DNA from: a virus
Direction: 5' to 3' (one strand)
Length of the DNA stretch: 24,965 nt
IMG/VR virus record: IMGVR_UViG_3300036771_000095
Span: 1 to 24,965 of that record
Positions 18,398-24,965 of the stretch are shown here, piece after piece. Both the position numbers and the translations under genes were made by a program. Numbering within the stretch: position 1 is the first letter of the stretch; every line of letters starts with the position of its first letter. The notes below the pieces were generated by a model, which was given only the letters and a program-made list of their open reading frames with translations, was not told where the DNA came from and did no database searches.

Positions 18398-19021
18398 GTG
18401 GCGGACACCGAGACGCAAGATCTGAATGTCAGGCTGCCATCTGGAGCGACATTCGTTGTGCTGATCCCGCCAGAGAAGCAGTACATCGAGGAACGCGTCG
18501 CTCGCTATCTCGCTGACAACCATTTCGTCAACGTCTCCGACTACCAAGATCTCGACAGGTTGGTCAGCTTCGAGCTCTTCGTGTACCGCTGGAGCCTGTT
18601 CCTCTCCCGCGGATCGGACTACTACGGCGACGAGATCGACAACCGTGCGCTCGCCAGCCAAATCGAGTCGTACAGCACTGAAGTTCGCCTACTGAAGAGG
18701 GCTTTGGGGGTCGACAAGCCCGCTCGGGACAAAGCCCGAGGCGACGACTCGGTGGTCAACTACCTTACGAAACTCCGTGAGCGCGCCCGCGAGTTCGGCG
18801 TTATGCGCAACAAGCAGTTCGACAAGGCGTTGGAGCTCTTCCAGCAGCTGCACGCACTCGTCGGCTACTACGACCGTTGCGACGAAGTAGAACGACGCGA
18901 GAACCACGCCACTCTGGAGGACATCTTCGGTTGGATCAGAGATGTCGCCCTCCCCGAGTTCGATGAGATCGACCGCTCGTTCCGTCAGAACCAGCAGAAG
19001 CAGTGGGTAAGGGGGCAGTAG
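18398..19021 (+). CDS. Candidate terminase-associated / small terminase protein
   Basis: 207 aa from GTG 18398, chosen because GGAGGG (18389-18394) precedes it; ATG 18377 lies inside the stem-loop. Mostly helical: ELFVYRWSLFLSRGSDYYGD, SYSTEVRLLKRALGVDKPAR, YLTKLRERAREFGVMRNKQF and a C-terminal IFGWIRDVALPEFDEID. I recall similar proteins beside large terminases in phages but cannot name a family. Position two genes before the large terminase suggests a DNA-packaging accessory. Confidence 0.6.
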   Translation: MADTETQDLNVRLPSGATFVVLIPPEKQYIEERVARYLADNHFVNVSDYQDLDRLVSFELFVYRWSLFLSRGSDYYGDEIDNRALASQIESYSTEVRLLKRALGVDKPARDKARGDDSVVNYLTKLRERAREFGVMRNKQFDKALELFQQLHALVGYYDRCDEVERRENHATLEDIFGWIRDVALPEFDEIDRSFRQNQQKQWVRGQ

Positions 19022-19606
19022 ATGGCGCTTGCTGAGGTTCCCACCCGAGTCGAGTCTTTCCTCACTGCTGTTGACGAAGCCTCCCGACGGAAAGGGCGAC
19101 GACTCTCGTGGAATGAACGAGTCGAGATCATCTACGACTTCTTCCCCCGCAGCAAGGACCCAGACTGGAACCTGATCCTCCAAGACCTCGATTCGTTCGG
19201 CGAGATCGTCAGAGACATCCTGCGGCTCGAACAAGCCACCCCCGGAAAGTCCGGGCCACGTCCTTCTCCTGATCTACGGGAAGGGATGAAATCGATCCGG
19301 AAACTGAACGGAGAAGACCACACCATTCTCCGATTCAATGAAGCCTTCAAGGTATTGGCCCAAGGGGTCTCGCTGACTGCTCTGGCGAGGAAGACGCATC
19401 TGTCCCGCACTCAGCTGCACCGGCTGATGCACGGCGAGTGCGACCCGTCCCCTCATGAGCTCAGCCAGGTCGCCAAAGCCTTCGGGAAGGAACCGTCCTA
19501 CTTCCTGGAGTTCCGCAGCGCGTTCATCCTCGCGGCCCTCGGTGCTCGGCTGGAACTGGCCCCCGAAGCGACCATTGGGCTGTTCAGGAAGGTCACGAAG
19601 GCATAG
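19022..19606 (+). CDS. HTH protein, probable small terminase subunit
   Basis: 194 aa, starts directly after the previous TAG. The N-terminal half is helical; residues 115-162 form a Cro/C1-like helix-turn-helix (VSLTALARKTHLSRTQLHRL, then MHGECDPSPHELSQVAKAFG). Its TAG overlaps the GTG of the large terminase, so the two are probably translationally coupled. Small terminase subunits recognise pac/cos sites through an HTH. Alternative: an independent regulator. Confidence 0.65.
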   Translation: MALAEVPTRVESFLTAVDEASRRKGRRLSWNERVEIIYDFFPRSKDPDWNLILQDLDSFGEIVRDILRLEQATPGKSGPRPSPDLREGMKSIRKLNGEDHTILRFNEAFKVLAQGVSLTALARKTHLSRTQLHRLMHGECDPSPHELSQVAKAFGKEPSYFLEFRSAFILAALGARLELAPEATIGLFRKVTKA

Positions 19607-21297
19607 TGGCCCTGGCGGAAAGAATTCTTGAAACCCCTCTGGTTTTCGAAGATCTAACTGACGAGGAATGCGCCCTCTTCTGCATCCTCGAAGACCCTTC
19701 AGGCATCGATCAGGCCGAGTTCCTGTGGGTGGACGAGTCCACTCCTGACTCGTGCTGGCGGGCTTGGGACTTCCAGTGGATGTGGTGGCGCTCCGAAGAT
19801 CCGCTGCAGATCGACCAGTGCGCACGGTCAGTTGGGAAATCCACGTCCATCGTGGCACGGGCATGTGCGTTCCCGTTGAAATACCCCGGCCAAGAGATGA
19901 TTATCACGGCTCCCGAGTTCATCCATTTGGATCCAGTGACATCGCTGGTAGAGCAACGCTTACTCTCAACGCGGCTGTACAGAGAGATGTTGCCGAGCGC
20001 GCGGTTGTCGGTCACCCACCGACCATTCAAGGTCCAATTCTCCAACGGTTCACGGATCATGGGCCGGATCCCGCAGCGGGACGGTCGTGGGATCAAGGGT
20101 ACGCACCCGACGTGTCTGGAAATGGATGAGGCGCAGGACTATCCGCATCCGGGCTGGGTGGAGATCACCGAAACGCTGAAACGAGGCAGTCTCGGCGCGA
20201 CTTGGCGTGTTCATGGCGTAACCAGAGGGATCCGCGACGACTTCTACGAGCGGACCCAGGACGCTCCGGACAATCCATGGAGGGTTCACCGCTACTGCGC
20301 TATGTGGCGGGGAACCTGGACCGACGAGGAGCGCGACGAGAAGATTCAGCAGTACGGCTCCCGTGACGACCCGGACTATCGACGTAACGTCCTCGGGCTC
20401 CACGGCGACAAGTCGAATCCGCTGTTCGTTCTGACTCGGCTGATGAAGTGCGTCGATTCCGACGAGACGTCGGACTACAACACCGACGAGTATGTCCACA
20501 TCACGGTGAAGGCCGAGACGATGTCCTACTACGGGCAGGACATCCTCGACTTCATGGAGTTCCCCGAGCGACACAAGAAGTACCTGGGGACGGGCCGGAA
20601 ACCGAAGGCGTTCTTCTGGGTGGGGATGGACGTCGGCTACACCACCGACCCGTCAGAGATCCTCGTGTTCGTGGAGTACCGGAAACGGCTGTTGGACGAC
20701 GAACCGTCGAAGATGAAGCTCCTAACCCGGATCCACCTGGAACGGATCGGCCACCAGGATCAGGTCAAGGCGATCCTGAAGGTGATCGACTGGTACCGGC
20801 CGCAGGCGTTCGCCATGGACAAGACGGGTCTGGGTCTGCCGCTCTACCAGGACATCCAGCAGACCGTCGCTCCCGACCCCACACGACGATTCATATTGGA
20901 CGTCATCAAGGGGTACAACTTCTCCGAAAAAATTATCGTTGATTTGGACTCGGCGATCGCAGTGAGCGAGTTCGCCGACTCGGAGGAGATCTCCCGAACC
21001 CAGGGAATCCGCCGAACAGTAGTCGAATACGCCTCGGATGTGCTGCGGGATCTGGTGGACGCTCACCGTCTGGAGCTCCCATGGGACGCCGAACTCCTGA
21101 AGCAATTCCAGGGTTCGACGTGGACGCAGGTCCGTTCTATGGACCAATACGGCCGCAAACAATTCTCGCAGCACAACTGCCACACGCTGGACGCCAGTCG
21201 AATGGCCGTGCTGGGGCAGGCCCAACGGCGCATCGAAGAAGTGCTGCAGAGCCACGAAGCTCCGCCAGTTCTCGACGTTTTCATGTCGATGGGCTAG
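19606..21297 (+). CDS. terL: Terminase large subunit (ATPase and nuclease)
   Basis: 563 aa, GTG start overlapping the previous stop. The Walker A-like loop CARSVGKST (72-80, K78) lacks the usual first Gly, as in many terminases. LEMDEAQ (171-177, D174/E175) is Walker B with catalytic Glu. The RNase H-like nuclease region carries VGMDVGYT (D342), FAMDKTG (D405) and CHTLDASRM (D529), a plausible metal-binding acid triad. Packages concatemeric DNA into the prohead through the portal and cuts it. Partners are the upstream HTH protein and the portal at 21701. Length normal. Confidence 0.92.
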   Translation: MALAERILETPLVFEDLTDEECALFCILEDPSGIDQAEFLWVDESTPDSCWRAWDFQWMWWRSEDPLQIDQCARSVGKSTSIVARACAFPLKYPGQEMIITAPEFIHLDPVTSLVEQRLLSTRLYREMLPSARLSVTHRPFKVQFSNGSRIMGRIPQRDGRGIKGTHPTCLEMDEAQDYPHPGWVEITETLKRGSLGATWRVHGVTRGIRDDFYERTQDAPDNPWRVHRYCAMWRGTWTDEERDEKIQQYGSRDDPDYRRNVLGLHGDKSNPLFVLTRLMKCVDSDETSDYNTDEYVHITVKAETMSYYGQDILDFMEFPERHKKYLGTGRKPKAFFWVGMDVGYTTDPSEILVFVEYRKRLLDDEPSKMKLLTRIHLERIGHQDQVKAILKVIDWYRPQAFAMDKTGLGLPLYQDIQQTVAPDPTRRFILDVIKGYNFSEKIIVDLDSAIAVSEFADSEEISRTQGIRRTVVEYASDVLRDLVDAHRLELPWDAELLKQFQGSTWTQVRSMDQYGRKQFSQHNCHTLDASRMAVLGQAQRRIEEVLQSHEAPPVLDVFMSMG

Positions 21298-21338
21298 GAC
21301 GAACCCTCGCGAACTCAGATCAACGCGGAGGAAGTCCG

Positions 21339-21704
21339 TTGAGGTTCATAGTGCAACCCGAACCGGTTTTTCCGAACGACCGTGTCAACGGTCCCGTGCT
21401 CGTCACGAACGACGAACGACGAGCCGTGGAACGACTCCGGGCCGAACTCGGCGAGTACTACGAGATGCTCAAGCTGTTCCATCAGCAAGAGCCCGATCAG
21501 GTGCTGTTGCAGGTCAGCGGCATCAGCGCGCGGTTGGTCGAGATGCGGGCCATTCTCATGCGGAGCGGCAGCCAACGGGCAAACAAGCTGCGCACCAGCG
21601 AGGTTGACCCGCTTCTGGACAATCTGCGACTCCAAGCGCAGCTGCACTCGCGGCTCATCGCGGTCAGGGATCTTGACTTCAGGCTCAGTGGGGGTCAGAC
21701 GTGA
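21339..21704 (+). CDS. Coiled-coil head-region protein
   Basis: 121 aa from TTG 21339, selected because GGAGG (21327-21331) is 7 nt upstream; GTG 21351 is too far. RFIVQPEPVFPNDRVNGPVL then a helical region (NDERRAVERLRAELGEYYEM, then DQVLLQVSGISARLVEMRAI). The stop overlaps the portal start (GTGA). Such proteins between terL and portal are often uncharacterised; function unknown. Confidence 0.7.
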   Translation: MRFIVQPEPVFPNDRVNGPVLVTNDERRAVERLRAELGEYYEMLKLFHQQEPDQVLLQVSGISARLVEMRAILMRSGSQRANKLRTSEVDPLLDNLRLQAQLHSRLIAVRDLDFRLSGGQT

Positions 21705-23503
21705 GCATGACGGGGGAGTTCACAGAGGTCACCGCAGAAGGGATCGAGATCTGGAACTCGTCCAACGTGCCGACGAGCGAGGTTCTCCAGAGCCGCGCCA
21801 TGGAACCGGTCATGGCGGCGTTGGTCCGGTGGAGCAGCGCGATCCACGCGCCGCCGACGCGGCAGGGGAACCTGTTCGACCGGGATCGTTACGTCAACCC
21901 GGGCCACATCTTCGATGAGATGAGATTGGCTTACACCGCAGCGGAACGTGATGACGTTGTTGCTGGGGTGCTCGAAGCTACCGAATCGTTGGCGTTCGCC
22001 AAGATGGACATCTTCGCTGAAGATCCCGACGAAGAGGATGTGTACAACCAGATCGCGGGTGATCTGGACTTGGACTCTCGGCTCCGGGAGATGTGGCGGG
22101 AGCTCTTCATCGTCTCGCAGTTCGCCGTAGCGATCTGGTGGGGACAGAAGACCTACAAGGTTCGAGGCAAGACTGAGAAGGGCGTGTCCCGCAAGAAGGA
22201 GTTCAATCTGCGGGTGCCGCTCGGCATGACCATGCTGGATCCGCTCAAGGTCATTCCGGTCGGGATGCTCGCCTTCGGGCGGGAGCAGCTGGCCTACATG
22301 GCGGACGGCTACGAAGTTCGGGTCTTCGATGACGTATTGGAGAAGCGCAACGGTTCCGACCCGCTCCTCGAACGACTCCTCGTCTCGAAGTACGAACCGA
22401 CTCTGCAGGACATGGAGTGGATGGCGGGGCTCAAGACCGGTACCCGCTTCGCGAACCTGTACCTGTTGAACTCGGCGATGGTGTTCCGTCACACGGCGAC
22501 CCGGCCGCAGTACTCGCCGTTCGCGACGGTGCGGATGAAGAGCGTGTTCGAGCTCCTCGACCTCAAGAGTCAGCTGCGGCAGATGGACCGGGCGCATCTG
22601 ATTGGCGGCACGAACTTCATCGTGGTCGTCACCAAGGGCTCTGATCAGCTGCCCGCAAAACCTCAAGAGATCACGAACTTGCAGGCTCAGGTGCGGACCG
22701 TGGCTCGTCTCCCGGTGCTGGTCGGGGATCACCGGTTGAACGTGGAGATCGTCACGCCGAAGCTCGATAACACGTTGAAGGCGGAGCGGTACAACGCCAT
22801 CGATGGCCGGATCACGGCGCGACTCATGTTGCTGTTGAGCAGCGGTGCGTATCAGGCTGGGACGACCGGCGACGACAGCATCAAGTTGACGAAGGTGATC
22901 GCCAGAGGGCTCGAATCGCGGCGGCACATGCTGCGCCGTACCTTGGAGAAGCGGTTGTTTGATCCGCTGTTCGAAGGTAATGAGTCGTTGACGTCACGAC
23001 CGAAGCTGCGGTTCCACCCGAAGAACATCGCGCTGGACTTCGACATCAACTTCGCCACGTTCCTGGCTGATCTGCGGGCCACGAACGACATCAGCCGGGA
23101 AACACTGCTGTCGCAGTTCGACATCGACCAGGACGACGAAGCGAAGCTCGTTGAACGGGAGCGGGAGTTCTACGACGACATTTTCAGGACGGCACAGCCG
23201 TTTGACTCGCCGGAGAACAACCAGCAGCGGAACCCGCAGGCCGCGCCTGGGTTGCAGCAGATGCCGAAGTTGTCGCAGCCGCAGGTGAAGCAGCCTGGCC
23301 CGGGGAAGACACCTCCGGGTGGGGTGACGGTGCACGTGGCTCCTGCCGCTCAGCCCGCCCAACCCGCCAAAGCAAAACCGACAACGCCCGCTCAACAGCG
23401 GCGGGCTGGGCGGGCTGGCGGCGGGAACCGTTCCGGTGGTGGGGCGGCTCCTGGTACTGGGCAGGGTCAGGCCCCGAAGAACCCCCGCCGGAAGTCTGAC
23501 TGA
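21701..23503 (+). CDS. Portal protein
   Basis: 600 aa from GTG 21701 (4-bp overlap). Pattern typical of actinophage portals: RYVNPGHIFDEMRLAYTAAE, ERDDVVAGVLEATESLAFAK near the N-terminus, then the central alpha/beta body with VPLGMTMLDPLKVIPVGMLA and a C-terminal helical part with NIALDFDINFATFLADLRAT. The last ~90 residues are Gln/Pro/Ala/Gly rich and probably disordered. Forms the dodecameric ring for DNA entry and terminase docking. Function assigned by sequence pattern, length and position after terL. Confidence 0.88.
   Translation: MSMTGEFTEVTAEGIEIWNSSNVPTSEVLQSRAMEPVMAALVRWSSAIHAPPTRQGNLFDRDRYVNPGHIFDEMRLAYTAAERDDVVAGVLEATESLAFAKMDIFAEDPDEEDVYNQIAGDLDLDSRLREMWRELFIVSQFAVAIWWGQKTYKVRGKTEKGVSRKKEFNLRVPLGMTMLDPLKVIPVGMLAFGREQLAYMADGYEVRVFDDVLEKRNGSDPLLERLLVSKYEPTLQDMEWMAGLKTGTRFANLYLLNSAMVFRHTATRPQYSPFATVRMKSVFELLDLKSQLRQMDRAHLIGGTNFIVVVTKGSDQLPAKPQEITNLQAQVRTVARLPVLVGDHRLNVEIVTPKLDNTLKAERYNAIDGRITARLMLLLSSGAYQAGTTGDDSIKLTKVIARGLESRRHMLRRTLEKRLFDPLFEGNESLTSRPKLRFHPKNIALDFDINFATFLADLRATNDISRETLLSQFDIDQDDEAKLVEREREFYDDIFRTAQPFDSPENNQQRNPQAAPGLQQMPKLSQPQVKQPGPGKTPPGGVTVHVAPAAQPAQPAKAKPTTPAQQRRAGRAGGGNRSGGGAAPGTGQGQAPKNPRRKSD
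23351..23417 (+). repeat. Inverted repeat in the 3' end of the portal gene
   Basis: CAGCCCGCCCAACCCGCC (23351-23368) and GGCGGGCTGGGCGGGCTG (23400-23417) pair at 17 of 18 positions around a 31-nt loop. It lies in the Ala/Pro/Gly-rich tail and would form a very stable mRNA hairpin. Confidence 0.6.
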
Positions 23504-23512
23504 GGAGGTCCC

Positions 23513-23665
23513 ATGGAACGTCCCGAACCGTTGAAGGGATCGAAGAACTGGTTTGGTCGCCGTCGCCGTGAAACGGCCGTGCAGATCATCGATGATGCCG
23601 AGATCGAAAAACTCCTCGCCGAAGCCGAGAAAGAGAAGGAGGGTGACGACAAGGAGTCCAAGTGA
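23513..23665 (+). CDS. 50 aa basic/acidic helical protein
   Basis: GAGGAGG before the ATG. MERPEPLKGSKNWFGRRRRE (basic) then a charged helix (DDAEIEKLLAEAEKEKEG) and an acidic end. Soluble; 4-bp overlap with the protease start. It could be a small scaffold- or portal-associated peptide; no family known. Confidence 0.6.
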   Translation: MERPEPLKGSKNWFGRRRRETAVQIIDDAEIEKLLAEAEKEKEGDDKESK

Positions 23666-24606
23666 TCTTCGAAGGCGAGCATTGCATTGTGCTGAGCGCA
23701 ACGCTGCGCGTGCTTCCGGACGACGTGGAATGCGCTTGGGCGGAGCGCCATCTGCGAACAGATCACGATATTGGCTGGATCCTCGGCAATTTCGTTGAGG
23801 CGAACCGAGCGAATGACAATGGGCACATCTTCCCGTTGGATCACCTGAAGGACAGCTACGCCACCGTTCTTTACAAGCCGCTGAACCTGCTCCATCAGGG
23901 TCGGTACATCGTCGGCTCCTACGTCGGGGCGGAGCTCATCGAGCCTCCCGAGGACGCCGCCGAGGAAGACAAGTACCCAATCGTTGAAGCCTTGGCGGGT
24001 TTCTGGCGCAGCCAGTTTCCTGAGGAGTACGAACTCATCAAGCGGGCGCACTCCGAAGGTGCAGCCTTCTACTCGATGGAGTGCGTTCCCGAGGAGATCG
24101 GCTGCACCGCTGAAGGGTGCGGGCAGATCGCCAAGTACGTAGGTCGTCACTCGGACACGTACTGCCAGCACATGTCGGCGGCTGGTGGGCAGAAGCGGCT
24201 GTTGAAGCCGCATTTCTCGGCGGGGGCGCTGATCATCCCTCCGGCACGGCCGGGTTGGAAGCAGGCCGACATCCGCAGCCTGGCCCGGAAGGACGAGCGG
24301 GAGCTCTTCGAGTCGGTGTACGCCAAAGTGGAGGAAGAGACTCCGCATCTGGGGCCGAAGGAGTGGTCCTTCTTCATGGAGCAGATCGTGTTGGAAGGCC
24401 GCGATTTCTCCACTGATCAGCGGAACAAGATGGCGAAGAGCGGCGAGGCGATGTCGCATGGCGGGTTCCCGATCAAGAACGCCCAGGATCTTAAGAATGC
24501 GATTCAGGCGATCGGTCGGGCGAAGAACCCGGCGGCGGCAAAGGCGCACATCAAGAAGCGCGCCGCGGCTCTGGGTTTGACGAAGCTGCTTCCTGAGGGT
24601 TGGTGA
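23662..24606 (+). CDS. Prohead maturation protease with DUF6582-like C-terminal domain
   Basis: 314 aa, GTG start. Residues 50-145 match phage prohead proteases: NDNGHIFPLDHLKDSYATVL, YKPLNLLH (H78), YIVGSYVGAELIEP and GAAFYSME (S138); H78 and S138 are the probable catalytic pair. A Cys-rich insertion follows (C141, C148, C153 and C168) that may bind a metal. Residues 255-314 carry the 'FPIKNAQDLKNAIQAIGRAK ... HIKKRAAALGL' module seen fused to or beside actinophage proteases (DUF6582). Processes capsid or scaffold after assembly. Follows the portal, as usual. Confidence 0.82.
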   Translation: MIFEGEHCIVLSATLRVLPDDVECAWAERHLRTDHDIGWILGNFVEANRANDNGHIFPLDHLKDSYATVLYKPLNLLHQGRYIVGSYVGAELIEPPEDAAEEDKYPIVEALAGFWRSQFPEEYELIKRAHSEGAAFYSMECVPEEIGCTAEGCGQIAKYVGRHSDTYCQHMSAAGGQKRLLKPHFSAGALIIPPARPGWKQADIRSLARKDERELFESVYAKVEEETPHLGPKEWSFFMEQIVLEGRDFSTDQRNKMAKSGEAMSHGGFPIKNAQDLKNAIQAIGRAKNPAAAKAHIKKRAAALGLTKLLPEGW

Positions 24607-24863
24607 TGGACGCTGCCGCCTGGGAGTGGGCGATGGCTGAGGTGTTGGAGGCGGCGAAGAACCCGCCGAATCTGGCTCCGTACAAGATCCTGCCGGATGG
24701 TGATGGGTTCAAGGTCGTGAACAACAAGGGCGAGACGAAGGCCCGGTTCAAGACGCGTGCTGAAGCTCTCAAATACCAGCGGGCGCTGTACGTGAATGTT
24801 CCTGGGGCTCCTGGCAAGGCCGAGAAGAAGCCCTGGTCAGGGACTCAAAAACGAGCGTCGTAG
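24606..24863 (+). CDS. Small head-region protein
   Basis: 85 aa from ATG 24606 (ATG A overlap with the protease stop). Residues 26-60 ('YKILPDGDGFKVVNNKGET ... ALKYQRALYVNVPGAPG') match a short domain found near or within actinophage protease/capsid genes. The ending is basic (KKPWSGTQKRAS). Function unknown, probably prohead or tail-completion related. Confidence 0.65.
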   Translation: MDAAAWEWAMAEVLEAAKNPPNLAPYKILPDGDGFKVVNNKGETKARFKTRAEALKYQRALYVNVPGAPGKAEKKPWSGTQKRAS

Positions 24864-24872
24864 GAGGTTGAC

Positions 24873-24965
24873 GTGGCCGGGAAGGCTCCGCCGATGACGA
24901 AGAAGCCGCATCCGTTTGCCAACAAGACGGATAAGAACGGCGACAACTGCGACACCTGCGGGGAA
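24873..24965 (+). CDS. Start of next gene (partial)
   Basis: GTG 24873 lies 5 nt after GGAGG (24863-24867). The first 31 codons (VAGKAPPMTKKPHPFANKTD, then NGDNCDTCGE) show a C-x2-C knuckle; the gene runs off the window. A small zinc-binding or protease-linked protein is possible. Confidence 0.6.
   Translation, partial: MAGKAPPMTKKPHPFANKTDKNGDNCDTCGE

Noticed and set aside
21695-22927. 410-codon minus frame over the portal
   Set aside because: Long only because of high GC; the + strand portal has the family pattern and the operon overlaps.
23467-24549. 360-codon minus frame over the protease
   Set aside because: Antisense shadow of a recognisable protease.
1-24965. CRISPR arrays, insertion sequences, tRNAs, riboswitches
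   Set aside because: No spaced direct repeats, transposase motifs, cloverleaf elements or known aptamer cores were found by reading both strands; short or divergent ones could be missed without a covariance-model search.

Overview
The window is a contiguous piece of a tailed double-stranded DNA phage genome, or a prophage of the same kind. Coding is dense and GC-rich, with short genes joined by ATGA, TGATG or GTGA overlaps and frequent GTG starts. A packaging and head module closes it: large terminase, portal, then prohead protease. The host is probably an actinobacterium. The case rests on GC content, GTG starts, probable leaderless genes, and an endolysin tail made of 'GYWLVAADGGVFSYGDA'-type repeats, a kind I associate with Actinobacteria and especially Acidimicrobiia. 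The host call is inference. No tRNA, rRNA, CRISPR array, insertion sequence or integrase was seen.

Layout. Positions 1-7444 hold many very small early or regulatory genes, mostly on the + strand, broken by three short minus-strand islands. They include an excisionase-type HTH protein, a ribbon-helix-helix protein, a second HTH protein, an HU-like protein, a KTSC-domain protein, many Cys-rich mini-proteins with one or two CxxC knuckles, and several 29-52 aa membrane peptides. Positions 7473-12732 start with an amidase endolysin and continue with an unusually long series of small membrane, coiled-coil or exported proteins; a PAS sensor-domain protein lies in the middle. A new promoter at about 12760 starts a set of small genes, including a LexA-like winged helix without the peptidase, that leads into a sugar-modification block at 13945-18338. 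That block has three GT-A glycosyltransferases on + and three methyltransferases on -, one of them CmcI-like. From 18345 onward come two candidate small-terminase or DNA-recognition genes, the large terminase, a coiled-coil protein, the portal, a 50 aa protein, a prohead protease with a DUF6582-like tail, and two further small head-region genes, the last cut by the window end.

How it fits together. Packaging and head genes are co-oriented and overlap, so they probably form one late operon; its predicted transcript begins with a perfect 11-bp stem-loop. The glycosyltransferase and methyltransferase block could make an O-methylated glycan for the virion or the host surface. The endolysin region looks like an expanded lysis or envelope module, and the PAS protein suggests an environmental or metabolic input. 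Several strand switches carry a TACANT-like -10 hexamer placed so that transcription would begin at the start codon, which suggests leaderless early genes.
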